Part shown: positions 8,330-16,864 of the stretch, in pieces | How positions within the stretch are numbered: position 1 is the first letter of the stretch | How the letters are laid out: the number at the start of each line of letters is the position of its first letter | Source: Deltaproteobacteria bacterium | Lineage (GTDB): Bacteria > Desulfobacterota > Desulfobacteria > Desulfobacterales > Desulfatibacillaceae | Direction: 5' to 3' | Length of the DNA: 64,000 nucleotides | NCBI GenBank assembly: GCA_016235345.1 | Contig: JACRLG010000002.1 | Coordinates: 32,957-96,956 of the forward strand | Translations under genes and position numbers: made by a program | The notes under the pieces: model-generated | Told to the model about the DNA's origin: nothing | Databases searched by the model: none | What the model saw: only the letters and a program-made list of their open reading frames with translations

Positions 8330-10903
8330 CTATTTCTTCCCGCTCTTGGTCTTGGCCGTGGCCGCTTCCATCACGGAGGTCAGTTTCTCGATGTCAACGG
8401 GCTTTTCGAGATAGGCGAAGGCTCCCATTTCCATGACCCGTTTTTCATCCTGGGCCGAGCCCTGGCCGGTCAGAACTATGACCTCAACTTCGGGATGCCT
8501 TGTCTTTACTTCCTGCAAGACTGCGAATCCGTCAACTTCCGGCATCCGAAGATCCAGAATCATCACCTCCGGGGTTTCCATGGCGACCCTGGAAAGGGCC
8601 GATCTGCCGCTTGTGGCTACATGTGTCCCATAGTCGCGCATGGCGAGCCTTTGGGACAGGTTCTCCACAAAATCGGCCTCGTCATCCACAAGAAGGATTC
8701 TGGAGAGCTTTTTCCAGTCCTCGGCCTTGAGGCCCCCGCCCGCCGCAGAGGCCAGGAGGCACACCGTGGTTAAGGGGCAGTCGGTTTCGTCGGAATCCTT
8801 GTGCGCGTCGCCCCAGATGGCCTCTATGGCCATTGCCTGGAGGGGATAAATGCTGTCCTCGCCTATGGTCTCGTAAAGGTGGGTGCGGCGCATGACGGCA
8901 AGGACGTTTTCCTTCACCCCGGAAAAGCAGATTTTCACCCCGGCGCTTCTCACCCTGAGAACCAGGAGGGACAGGGCCTCCTCGCCCGATGCGTCCATGT
9001 CGTTTATGCCGTTGGCGACTATTAAGATGTGTTTCAGCCTTGGCATGGAGCGCATCCGGGCGGTTACCTGGTCTTCCAGGAAACTTGCGTTGGCGAAAAA
9101 GAGCGGCCCGTCGAAACGGATCACCGCTATGTGCTCGCAGTCCTTGAGTCCGAAGCACTTGGAGTCCCGCAAAGAGCGGTCCGGGTGCATGGCGAGCGTG
9201 GCCACGGTGGGCCTCATGCTTTTGTAAAGGAAGACGCCCAGGGAAAGCGCCACGCCCACGAAGATGCCCTTGTCCAGGTGCGGGGCGAAGGCCAGGGTGG
9301 CCAGGAAGGTGATGATTGAAATCGCGCCGTCGTACCACTGGGCCTTCCAGGCGTGAACGAAACCCGAAACGTTGACGAGGCCGATAACCGCCATCATGAT
9401 GACGGCGGCCAGCACCGACTGGGGCAGATTATACAGGAACCTGGTGAAAAACAGCAGGGTGATTAAAACTATCAGGCTTGTGACCACCGACGACATGCCG
9501 GTGACGGCCCCTGCCGACAGGTTTACGGCGCTTCGGGAAAAGGAGCCCGAAACCGGGTAGCTCTGGGAAACGGCCCCCACCATGTTGGCGATGCCCTGGC
9601 CGATAAGCTCCTGGTTGGGGTCCAGGCGCTGCCCGGTCTTGGTGGCCATTGCCTTGGCTATGGAGATCGCTTCCATGAAACCCAGTATGGCGATTATCGC
9701 GGCAAAGGGCAAAAGCTTCATCATGGTGGAAACAGAGGCATGGGGCAGCCTGAAGGAGGGCAGTTCAGCCGGAATCTCTCCCACAACCGCTCCTCCGCCG
9801 ATCATGGTGACTCCGCCGTCGGGCTTGCCGGACGAGTCGAGGGCCTTGTCCTTCAACAGCTTATTGCCCACCTTTAAGCGGTAAACGTTGGACTCCACCG
9901 GCTCGCCCGTCGCCTTGTCCTTGAACTCGAAGGCCGTGGTTCCGTCCGGGCGCTTCACAAGAAGGAAGAGCATGGAGCGCATCTCCTCCCGGTACTTGGC
10001 GGCAAACTCCTTGGCCTGGGCCGAGCGCAGGGCCAGCACCTCGACGTTGTTGACCAGTTCAATGTGCGCCATGGAATGTTTGCCGTGCTTTTTTGCAGCC
10101 TCGTCCACCTTCAGGGAGAGCGCCGTGTTGAGTTTTCCGATTTCCTCTATGGAGTTCACCTGGGCGTTGAAGGCGGCTACAAGGGCCTGGGTTTCGGCGG
10201 GAAGCTCGGCGAAGGCGGCCTTTTTGTCATGTTTGAAGCCCATGAATGAGGCCGCCGTAACCGCCAGGACAACAGCCACCAGCACGTTGGGTATGCGCGG
10301 GTTGATCTTCCGAAGGCTCCACATAAGGCCGAAGGCAATTATCCCCATTATGAGGCTCGGCCAGTGTATATAGACTGCTGCGGCCTCCACCACCCTTATT
10401 ATGGTCTCGTAGTGATGCGGGGCGTTATCCACGTAAACCCCGAAAAAGGACGCAAGCTGGCTTGTTGCTATGATGATGGCCGCAGCGTTGGTGAAGCCGT
10501 TCACCACCGGGTGGGAGAGGAAATTCACCACCAGCCCCAGCCTCAGCACCCCCAAAAGGAACTGGAACAGGCCCACCACCACTGCGAGAACGATTGCGTA
10601 GGCGATGAAATCCGGGCTTCCGGCGGTGGCCAGAGGGGCGAGGCTGGCCGAGGTCATCAGGCTCACCACCGCCACCGGGCCGGTGGCAAGCTGCATGGAT
10701 GAGCCGAAGAGCGAGGCCAGCATGGGCGGCAGGAGCGCGGCGTAAAGCCCGTAATAGGGCGGAAGCCCGGCAAGCTGTGCGTAGGCCATCGACTGCGGGA
10801 TCAAAACCAGGGCCACGGTGATTCCGGCTATGGCGTCGGCCTGGAACTTGGCCTTGGAGTAGGATGCGAACCAGGCGAGAAATGGAAAGATACGAGTGAG
10901 CAT
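8330..10903 (-). CDS. SulP-family anion transporter fused to STAS and receiver domains
   Basis: An 857-residue protein. Residues 1-565 are a SulP/SLC26 transporter core (LIPQSMAYAQLAGLPPYYGLYA near the start, IGQGIANMVGAVSQSYPVSG later). About 150 residues (222-375) of hydrophilic, helix-rich sequence are inserted before the conserved VGEIPAELPSFRLP. Residues 585-700 are a STAS domain with the DASG motif. Residues 735-850 are a receiver with Asp740/Asp741, phosphoacceptor Asp784 (MILDLRMPE) and Lys834. SulP proteins move sulfate, bicarbonate or other anions, and the substrate here is unknown. The C-terminal receiver suggests transport gated by phosphorylation. First gene of the five-gene operon. 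The ATG has no clear Shine-Dalgarno. Confidence 0.9.
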   Translation of the reverse strand: MLTRIFPFLAWFASYSKAKFQADAIAGITVALVLIPQSMAYAQLAGLPPYYGLYAALLPPMLASLFGSSMQLATGPVAVVSLMTSASLAPLATAGSPDFIAYAIVLAVVVGLFQFLLGVLRLGLVVNFLSHPVVNGFTNAAAIIIATSQLASFFGVYVDNAPHHYETIIRVVEAAAVYIHWPSLIMGIIAFGLMWSLRKINPRIPNVLVAVVLAVTAASFMGFKHDKKAAFAELPAETQALVAAFNAQVNSIEEIGKLNTALSLKVDEAAKKHGKHSMAHIELVNNVEVLALRSAQAKEFAAKYREEMRSMLFLLVKRPDGTTAFEFKDKATGEPVESNVYRLKVGNKLLKDKALDSSGKPDGGVTMIGGGAVVGEIPAELPSFRLPHASVSTMMKLLPFAAIIAILGFMEAISIAKAMATKTGQRLDPNQELIGQGIANMVGAVSQSYPVSGSFSRSAVNLSAGAVTGMSSVVTSLIVLITLLFFTRFLYNLPQSVLAAVIMMAVIGLVNVSGFVHAWKAQWYDGAISIITFLATLAFAPHLDKGIFVGVALSLGVFLYKSMRPTVATLAMHPDRSLRDSKCFGLKDCEHIAVIRFDGPLFFANASFLEDQVTARMRSMPRLKHILIVANGINDMDASGEEALSLLVLRVRSAGVKICFSGVKENVLAVMRRTHLYETIGEDSIYPLQAMAIEAIWGDAHKDSDETDCPLTTVCLLASAAGGGLKAEDWKKLSRILLVDDEADFVENLSQRLAMRDYGTHVATSGRSALSRVAMETPEVMILDLRMPEVDGFAVLQEVKTRHPEVEVIVLTGQGSAQDEKRVMEMGAFAYLEKPVDIEKLTSVMEAATAKTKSGKK

Positions 10904-11009
10904 TGATATCGGGTCCGGAAGATGTAGGGGTTATGGGCAGTTACATGGATGAATTTCCCCGCTTAACCGGCGATGAAACAAATTGAAACTATTGGGAAAA
11001 TTCCTGGAG

Positions 11010-11039
11010 ATAATAGAAGGCGGGGAAAAACCCTGTCAA
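11010..11039 (-). promoter_or_regulatory. Sigma70-type promoter of the SulP signalling operon
   Basis: On the minus strand, TTGACA (11034-11039), an 18-base spacer and TATTAT (11010-11015). The start site would be near 11003, leaving a leader of about 100 bases before the ATG at 10903. Confidence 0.65.
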
Positions 11040-11155
11040 GGAAAAAAGGGTAATTGGGAAAAAATTTGGAACAAAATGAGTCACGTCTCAGGGGCGAAAA
11101 AAATTGCTTTGCTTGCCCGGCCATGACAGTGCGTAAATCATTGCAACCTTGTATG

Positions 11156-11710
11156 TCAAAAATTTCTTGGCTTGCAGATGACCTCTCTTATCTTGATGTC
11201 AAAGACGTCAGACTGGTTGGCGGGTTTCAGAATCAGGGCCGCGTCCGCGCCCCTTGCGGAGCCGCCTATGGATACGACATCATTTCCTGTAAGCACCCCG
11301 GCGTCTGCGGCCATTATGGCCACCTCCACCGCCACCTTGACGCCCTGGCCGAAAAGCCGCAGAACCTCGGCCATCACCAGCACGGGATACACCCCTGAAA
11401 ACTTCTTGGCGAATGAGCGCTCCACGCCCGACAGGGCATGGGTGGCCTGCACCACCTTCGCCCCACGGGTTTCCAGAACGGCGCGGGCGTCGGGCGGCAT
11501 CAGGGTCTCGAAGGGTTTCCTGAATCCGCAGTGGTAGGTTACGGCGATCACCGAAAAACCGTCGAAAACGTCCAGCACCCTGTTGGCCGTGGCCCCCGTG
11601 GTGGTGGCCACCACCACTTCTTTCAGGCCCAGTTCAACTGCGCGTTCATGGGCGAGCCGGATGGCCGCGTCGGTGTTTTCTTTTCCGGGTGAATCGAACA
11701 GGTTGTTCAT
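11156..11710 (-). CDS. Stand-alone pyruvate kinase C-terminal-domain protein
   Basis: A 184-residue protein resembling only the C-terminal alpha/beta domain of pyruvate kinase, the part that binds allosteric effectors. It has VVVATTTGATANRVLDVF near the start and FSVIAVTYHCGFRKPF following. The catalytic barrel is absent, so no kinase activity is expected. Stand-alone versions occur in archaea and anaerobic bacteria with unknown roles, possibly nucleotide or sugar-phosphate binding. Monocistronic by appearance: the SulP operon downstream has its own promoter and the gene upstream ends in a terminator. Confidence 0.75.
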   Translation of the reverse strand: MNNLFDSPGKENTDAAIRLAHERAVELGLKEVVVATTTGATANRVLDVFDGFSVIAVTYHCGFRKPFETLMPPDARAVLETRGAKVVQATHALSGVERSFAKKFSGVYPVLVMAEVLRLFGQGVKVAVEVAIMAADAGVLTGNDVVSIGGSARGADAALILKPANQSDVFDIKIREVICKPRNF

Positions 11711-11867
11711 GTCCGCCTCCCTTGGGTATCAAGTATTGGGAATGCCTTATTTTAATCCTGCGGCCTGGCCTATGGCAAGGAATTCCGGATGTCGGCCAGT
11801 GCTTGCGGCGGATTAGGTAATTATCGGTTTCAAACCACGAAACCGCTGTCGCAGCCAGGATGGCCGC

Positions 11868-11915
11868 AAAAAAAAGAGGAAGCGCCCCTGGTATTTAATC
11901 TTCGGGCGCTTCCTC
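11868..11915 (-). terminator. Rho-independent terminator of the GloVer-repeat gene
   Basis: On the minus strand GAGGAAGCGCCC pairs perfectly with GGGCGCTTCCTC (11876-11887 with 11904-11915), followed by eight T residues. It lies 40 bases past the stop at 11955. Confidence 0.85.
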
Positions 11916-11954
11916 ATGAACGGGGCCTGGATTTATGGTCCGGGCTGCGTCAAA

Positions 11955-13208
11955 CTACATCAGGGTATTGATGAAGCACTTGGGAACCACCGGGGCGGGC
12001 GGAATGACCGCGCCCACTTCGTAGCGCCATATCACTCCGGCTCCCGCGTTGCCGCCCGCTTGGGTAATGCCGTAAAGGTAGGAGCCGGACAGGATGGGCG
12101 TTTCGGCATTCGGCCAGAAACCGTCGGAGCCTGCCACTGAAACGAATTCGTGAACAAGCGCAAATCCGGTCCCGTCGGTGGCGATGGAGAAAAGAACGCC
12201 GCTGTCGGCATCCCCGCCGAATTGAGTCGTGCCGTAGAGCTTCCCGTTCCTAAGCGCGAGTCCGCCGTATGGGCTTGATCCGTCGTTAACTCCTCCGGCG
12301 AATTCGTGCATAAGGGTGAAGCCGGTTCCATCCGTGTTCATGGAAAAAACGACGCCGAGGTCGGAGTCTCCGCCGGTGGGGGTCATGCCGTAGAGCTTGC
12401 TGCCAGAAACCAGAACCGAGGAGTACGGATTGTTTCCGTCGTTCACGCCCCCTGCAAACTCGTGAATAACGGTGTAAGCGGAGCCGTCCTTGTTCATCGA
12501 GAAAACGACGCCCCTGTTGGAGTCGCCCCCCTCGGAGGCCATGCCGTAAAACTTGGTTCCGGAAAGGGTCAGGGAACCCATGGGGTATTGGCCGTCGTCA
12601 ACACCGCCCGTGAAGCCGTGCAGAAGCTGAAAACCGGTTCCGTCGGTCTTGACGGAAAAGATCGCACCTTTATAACTCACCGGCCACTGCGGATTTTGTT
12701 GTGCCATGCAGTAAATCCTGCCGTTGTCAAGAATGGGGGTTCCCACCGGAAATGCCGGGTCTGCCGGATCAAGGCCGAAGTCGTAAACCAGGGAAAATCC
12801 GGTCCCATCGGTGTTCATTGACCAAATTACACCACCGTTTGTTGTCCCTCCGAAGGTGGTTACGCCGTAAAGCTTGGTGCCGGAAAGTACCGGCGCTCCC
12901 TGCGGGTCCGCGCCGTCAGGCCCGCTGAAGCTGAAAAGCTGGGCGTAGCCGGTTCCGTCGATATTCGTGGAAAAGATGCTTCCCCGGTTGTTCGCTCCGC
13001 CGGTTGTCGTCATGCCATATAGCTTCGAGCCATCCGTGGCCATTTGCTGGCATGTTGAACCGGATCCTTCCAGAGGCTGGTCCTGCAAGTTATGAAGGAT
13101 GGTGTACTTGGGGTCGGGGACCGGTCCCGGAATGGCCAGCAGGCCGGCCGCCGTTACGCACAGAGCGCAAAAAACGGCCAGGGTCAAAACGATTCTCTGT
13201 TTCATCAA
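11955..13208 (-). CDS. Secreted GloVer-type tandem-repeat protein
   Basis: A 417-residue protein with an N-terminal signal (about residues 5-25). It then has roughly eight repeats of 35-45 residues built around GSKLYGMTxxGG, xGVIFSxNTDGTGF and an xLxHEFAGG-like strand. This is the pattern named choice-of-anchor tandem repeat GloVer in public annotation and is thought to fold as a beta-propeller. Exported, function unknown. No sorting signal or membrane anchor is obvious at the C-terminus. Has its own terminator, and AT-rich DNA lies upstream. Recognised by repeat pattern only. Confidence 0.8.
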   Translation of the reverse strand: MMKQRIVLTLAVFCALCVTAAGLLAIPGPVPDPKYTILHNLQDQPLEGSGSTCQQMATDGSKLYGMTTTGGANNRGSIFSTNIDGTGYAQLFSFSGPDGADPQGAPVLSGTKLYGVTTFGGTTNGGVIWSMNTDGTGFSLVYDFGLDPADPAFPVGTPILDNGRIYCMAQQNPQWPVSYKGAIFSVKTDGTGFQLLHGFTGGVDDGQYPMGSLTLSGTKFYGMASEGGDSNRGVVFSMNKDGSAYTVIHEFAGGVNDGNNPYSSVLVSGSKLYGMTPTGGDSDLGVVFSMNTDGTGFTLMHEFAGGVNDGSSPYGGLALRNGKLYGTTQFGGDADSGVLFSIATDGTGFALVHEFVSVAGSDGFWPNAETPILSGSYLYGITQAGGNAGAGVIWRYEVGAVIPPAPVVPKCFINTLM

Positions 13209-13483
13209 TATCTCCTTTTGAATTGAAATGTTGAGCCAATACCAATGCGGCTAATGGGTTGATTTCCGTCTGTTTAACCAAAAGCGTCCGTGACTGATCA
13301 GTGCCCGAGACTGTGATGAGGAAGGCACCGATATGCAAACAGGGCCTTTAGCCCAATAATTTTCTTATTTTTATAATATTAATTGTAGGCTCACAAGAAT
13401 TAATTTGGTATTAGCGGATAACTGCTGAACAAAGTGAAAATTATTTTTATTAAAGAATAACTATTTGTAATTGCAATAAAACA
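13209..13483. other. AT-rich intergenic region
   Basis: Upstream of the GloVer gene. About 13340-13480 is visibly AT-rich compared with the surroundings and probably holds that gene's promoter. No reading frame with a ribosome binding site or RNA gene was found. Confidence 0.5.
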
Positions 13484-13521
13484 GAAAGGCCCCGCAAGTT
13501 TTTAAGCCTTACGGGGCCTTC
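13484..13521 (-). terminator. Rho-independent terminator after thiE
   Basis: AAGGCCCCG (13486-13494) pairs with CGGGGCCTT (13511-13519). On the minus strand a T-rich stretch follows. It is positioned just after the thiE stop. Confidence 0.75.
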
Positions 13522-13552
13522 TGCAAAAAGCGGGATATTTCCTAGGGCTCTC

Positions 13553-14182
13553 CTAAGAGGCCTGATGCCTTCTCCAGATGCCCATAAGAAGCGCAATGGC
13601 GGCTTCCGGGTTTGGGGACTTGTTCACCGCACGAACCACGGCGAAGTTTCGCGCGCCATGCGAAATGACATCCGGCAGGTTTTTTTCGTCGATTCCGCCT
13701 ATGGCCACCGCCGTGAGGGGGGATGAGCGGATGATTTCGCCCATCCTTTCAAGCCCAACCACCGGGTCCGGGTTTTCCTTGGTGGGGGTTGAAAAGACCG
13801 GGCCGACGCCTATATAGTCGGGCGCAAGGAGTCGCGCAGCCTTCTCCTGGTCCTCGTTGTGGGTGGAAAGCCCGAAGATTTTTCCGGGGGTTTTCCAGAT
13901 GGACCGGGCCTCTGCAATATCCATATCCTCCTGGCCCAGGTGCACCCCGTCGGCGTCGGACTCCATCGCCACCCTCAAGTGGTCGTTCACGATGAAAACG
14001 GTTCCCGTGCCTGCGGTTATTTTCCGGAGAGCAAGGGCGGTCTTCAGCACCTCTGCTTCCGGGCGCTTTTTGATGCGAAGCTGAAGATACCGCACACCTT
14101 GCAACACCGCCGCGCGGGCGCAGGCCCCGTAACCCGCCACAGGGTCGGTGAGAATGAGGTAGAGACCGAATGCGTCAGGCAT
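13553..14182 (-). CDS. thiE: Thiamine-phosphate synthase
   Basis: A 209-residue TIM-barrel protein that joins the pyrimidine (HMP-PP) and thiazole phosphates to thiamine phosphate. Diagnostic stretches are [43 protein letters not shown] and VAIGGI, together matching ThiE. The length is standard. It overlaps the end of the thiazole synthase gene by 8 bases, so the two are co-translated. Regulated by the TPP riboswitch at 15166-15246. Confidence 0.92.
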   Translation of the reverse strand: MPDAFGLYLILTDPVAGYGACARAAVLQGVRYLQLRIKKRPEAEVLKTALALRKITAGTGTVFIVNDHLRVAMESDADGVHLGQEDMDIAEARSIWKTPGKIFGLSTHNEDQEKAARLLAPDYIGVGPVFSTPTKENPDPVVGLERMGEIIRSSPLTAVAIGGIDEKNLPDVISHGARNFAVVRAVNKSPNPEAAIALLMGIWRRHQAS

Positions 14183-14945
14183 TCAAATCCTCCAGGATCA
14201 TCTTTGCCACCTTGCGGCCCGAAAGGAACATCCCGCCGAAAATGGGGCCCATACGGAATCCGCCGGAGACGTTGTTGGCGGCCATGCCGCTTGCGTACAG
14301 GCCAGGGTAGAGGCGCTTGGTGTTCTCCACGGTGGAAGCCTCGCCAAGCTCCATCCACATGGGCTTTTCGCCCATTATTCCGCCGGTTTCGGTGTCAAGG
14401 CGGATTCCGGCCTTTTTTGACGCGACGTTGCAGATTTCAGCAGGATGCCCGGTTCCGTCCACAACGGCGCGGGTCATGATGACCAGGGGGTCGACGTGCA
14501 GGCCCTCGCGCAGAACCGATGTCCAGTTCACAACAAGCCCGCAGACCCTGTTCTCCCGCACCGCGATGTCTTCCACGGAAACCGAGTTGAAAAAGGTGAC
14601 CCCCGCCTTTTTCGCGCCGAAGATGAGCCCTGAGGCCACCTCCACGGAATCCGCCGTATGGTAGCCGTCTCCGGCTGGGGCGTAGGAGATGCCGAAATCG
14701 TCCAGTATGGGAAGCGCCTCGTCCTGCACCACTATTTCATTGAAGAGCATTCCGCCGCCCCAGACTCCGCCGCCCGGCGCGAGCCTGCGCTCGAAAATTG
14801 CCACTTTTTTTCCGGCCTTTGCAAGGTCGCGGGCGGCCACGAGGCCGCTTGGCCCTGCCCCCACTATGGCCACGTCGATTTCAAGGTTGGCCTTCAATTT
14901 TTTGAAGTAGGAGTTGACGATTGCCAGGGTGATTTTTTCTTCCAT
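14175..14945 (-). CDS. thi4: Thi4-family adenosine thiazole synthase
   Basis: A 256-residue protein of the Thi4 family, which makes the ADP-thiazole precursor of thiamine from NAD, glycine and a sulfur source. It has an N-terminal dinucleotide-binding motif [18 protein letters not shown], a GGGVWGGGM stretch, [10 protein letters not shown] and the C-terminal [15 protein letters not shown]. Eukaryotic Thi4 sacrifices its own cysteine. Many anaerobe versions use sulfide instead, which would fit a sulfidogen, but I could not align the cysteine position with confidence. First gene of thi4-thiE, behind a TPP riboswitch and a repeat element. Confidence 0.9.
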   Translation of the reverse strand: MEEKITLAIVNSYFKKLKANLEIDVAIVGAGPSGLVAARDLAKAGKKVAIFERRLAPGGGVWGGGMLFNEIVVQDEALPILDDFGISYAPAGDGYHTADSVEVASGLIFGAKKAGVTFFNSVSVEDIAVRENRVCGLVVNWTSVLREGLHVDPLVIMTRAVVDGTGHPAEICNVASKKAGIRLDTETGGIMGEKPMWMELGEASTVENTKRLYPGLYASGMAANNVSGGFRMGPIFGGMFLSGRKVAKMILEDLNA

Positions 14946-14963
14946 CGGTTTTCCTTTCCTAAC

Positions 14964-15108
14964 GGCCTGTCATAAAACTGGCTGTAAGGCCTGGCTAAAA
15001 ACGATGAAATGCAAGGAGTGTGAAAAGCCAATGAGCAAGCGTACTTTTTCGTACGTGGCGGAATTGGCTTTGAAGCACGACACCGCAGTTCGCGTTTTTG
15101 GACAGGCC
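14964..15108 (+). repeat. Dispersed long palindromic repeat, copy C, inside the thiamine leader
   Basis: GGCCTGGCTAAAAACG (14988-15003) faces CGTTTTTGGACAGGCC ending at 15108. The inner arms AAAGCCAATGAG and GGAATTGGCTTT flank GCGTACTTTTTCGTACGTGG. An outer GCCTGT...AAGGC extension starts at 14964. It lies between the riboswitch terminator and the thi4 start, so any read-through RNA contains it. Confidence 0.8.
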
Positions 15109-15109
15109 G

Positions 15110-15138
15110 AAAAAAAAAGGTTCCCGTATGGGAACCCG
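15110..15138 (-). terminator. Riboswitch-controlled terminator of the thi operon
   Basis: On the minus strand GGTTCCC-ATAC-GGGAACC (15136-15119) is followed by nine T residues. The 5' arm is complementary to GGGAACC at the 3' edge of the aptamer (15172-15166), so an antiterminator pairing can compete with it. Confidence 0.85.
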
Positions 15139-15165
15139 TAAGGCCTACGCCTTTTTCCGGAGCCA

Positions 15166-15246
15166 GGTTCCCTACGCCGGTATTAGCCGGATCAGGTTCA
15201 ATGGGTATGATCTCAGCCCGAAGTTTTCGGGCACCCCAAAGGCCGG
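15166..15246 (-). promoter_or_regulatory. TPP (THI-box) riboswitch aptamer
   Basis: On the minus strand the THI-box core is present in order: GGGGTGCCCGAA, GGGCTGAGATCATACCC, GAACCTGATCCGG and TAATACCGGCGTAGGGA. It precedes thi4-thiE. Binding of thiamine pyrophosphate should close P1, freeing the terminator just downstream and shutting the operon off. Confidence 0.93.
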
Positions 15247-15637
15247 AGAAATTTTCTTTTCCTTTCTGACACGAAAAACATGGCCTGTAAAGAATTTTTT
15301 CCCGGAATGGCCTATATAAAAAGAGAAAAGTAAAACTCAGAACATGAAAACCAAGTGTTTTCAGGCAGGAGGAAAGAGCTATCACTTCTGATAGTCAAGA
15401 TTGAGTCAATGTTTTCCTCAGGAACTGTTTCAAACAAACTTCGGGCAGATATTGTCCGCGTGGGCCGAATGATCTTTCGCAGACAGCGCCTCGACTCAAA
15501 GCAGCTTGCTTTCCGGGGCCTTAAGGGCTATCCTCGCCCTGTTTGCAATGGCGGAGCATCCGGCCAAAGATGTCCTGTATCAAAAGGCTTGCCGATGGTC
15601 CGCAAGGATTCTTAAAACATAAGTCCCGGAATGGCCC
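15247..15637. other. Intergenic region between divergent thi leader and RND operon
   Basis: Should contain promoters for both sides. I could not place a convincing -35/-10 pair. No coding frame with a plausible start was found. A weak open frame at 15355-15615 has no ribosome site or family resemblance. Confidence 0.45.
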
Positions 15638-16789
15638 ATGAGATTTCTTTCAATGCTGTTGTGTACGGTTCTGGCGCTTACGGCTTTTTCCTGCAAAAAA
15701 CAGGCTCCCGAAAACCAAAAGCCCAAGGAACGCCCGCCCGCGCTGATTTCGGCCAGCCCAGCCGAAGCGCGTGAAATTCCGGTGCGCCTTACGGCCATCG
15801 GAACCGCCGAGGCCGTGTCCACGGTTTCAATTAGCAGCCGGGTGGAGGGGGCCATAGAGGCCGTCCACTTCACCGAAGGGCAGGACGTGAAAAAGGGCGA
15901 CCTTCTCTTCACCATGGACCCAAAACCATTCCAGGCGGCCCTTGACGGGGCCCTGGCCAACCTCGCGCGGGAAAAGTCCCTTCTTGAGCAGTACCGAAGG
16001 GACCGGGACCGGGCCGAATCAATCTATAAGCAGGATTTCATAAGCAGGCAGGACTACGACGCAGCTGTGACCAAGGCGGCTGCCCAGGAATCGGTGATAG
16101 CCTCCTATCAGGCTGCTGTTGACCAGGCGAAGCTGAAGCTCGATTACTGCGCCATAAGAAGCGCAGTTTCGGGCCGCACCGGAAGCCTTGCCGTAAACGC
16201 CGGAAACGTGGTGAAGGCCGACCCGGCGAGCGTGCTGGTGGTGATAAGGCAGATGGAGCCGATAAACATACGGTTCAGCGTACCCCAGAAGGAGCTTTCC
16301 GCCATCAGAAAGGCCGCAGCCTCCAACACCTTGAAGGTCACGGCCAGGGTTTCGGGCGGCCCAGAGGAAGGACAGGGCGGCAGCCTGGCCTTTCTGGACA
16401 ACCAGGTGGACGCATCCACCGGAACAGTGATGCTGAAAGCCGTCTTCCCCAACAGGGACCGCTCCATGTGGCCGGGCCAGTTCGCGGACGTGACCCTCGA
16501 TATCGCCACCATCAAAGACGCCGTGGTGATCCCGGCCAGGGCGCTCCAGAACGGCCCCAAGGGCCCCATCGTGTTCAAGGTGGCAAAGGACATGACGGTG
16601 GAAGTCTTTCCGGTGGTCCCTGGCGAAACCCTGGGCGAGGACATGGTGATAACCGAAGGCGTTCTGCCCGGCGACCTCGTCGTCACGGAAGGGCACCTTA
16701 CCTTGAAGCCCGGAGCCAAGATCAAGCTGGCCGAAGGCCTGCGGGGCGCGGAGTCCGAACCGGGCGCGGCTGGGAAGGCCTCGCACTGA
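15638..16789 (+). CDS. RND efflux periplasmic adaptor lipoprotein
   Basis: A 383-residue membrane-fusion-type adaptor that links an inner-membrane RND pump to the outer membrane. A lipoprotein signal ends in LTAFSC (Cys19). The barrel-sandwich halves SSRVEGAIEAVHFTEGQDVKKGD and AVSGRTGSLAVNAGNVV surround a coiled-coil hairpin at about 105-165, and beta-barrel and membrane-proximal domains follow. Same strand as the permease gene 75 bases downstream. No outer-membrane channel gene is present here. Substrates unknown. Confidence 0.9.
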   Translation: MRFLSMLLCTVLALTAFSCKKQAPENQKPKERPPALISASPAEAREIPVRLTAIGTAEAVSTVSISSRVEGAIEAVHFTEGQDVKKGDLLFTMDPKPFQAALDGALANLAREKSLLEQYRRDRDRAESIYKQDFISRQDYDAAVTKAAAQESVIASYQAAVDQAKLKLDYCAIRSAVSGRTGSLAVNAGNVVKADPASVLVVIRQMEPINIRFSVPQKELSAIRKAAASNTLKVTARVSGGPEEGQGGSLAFLDNQVDASTGTVMLKAVFPNRDRSMWPGQFADVTLDIATIKDAVVIPARALQNGPKGPIVFKVAKDMTVEVFPVVPGETLGEDMVITEGVLPGDLVVTEGHLTLKPGAKIKLAEGLRGAESEPGAAGKASH

Positions 16790-16864
16790 CAAAGAGGGAC
16801 GGCCCCCGTTGAACAGGATCAGCCTGTTTCAGATTTTTCTTTCAGGAATGCGAAACGAGTCGCC

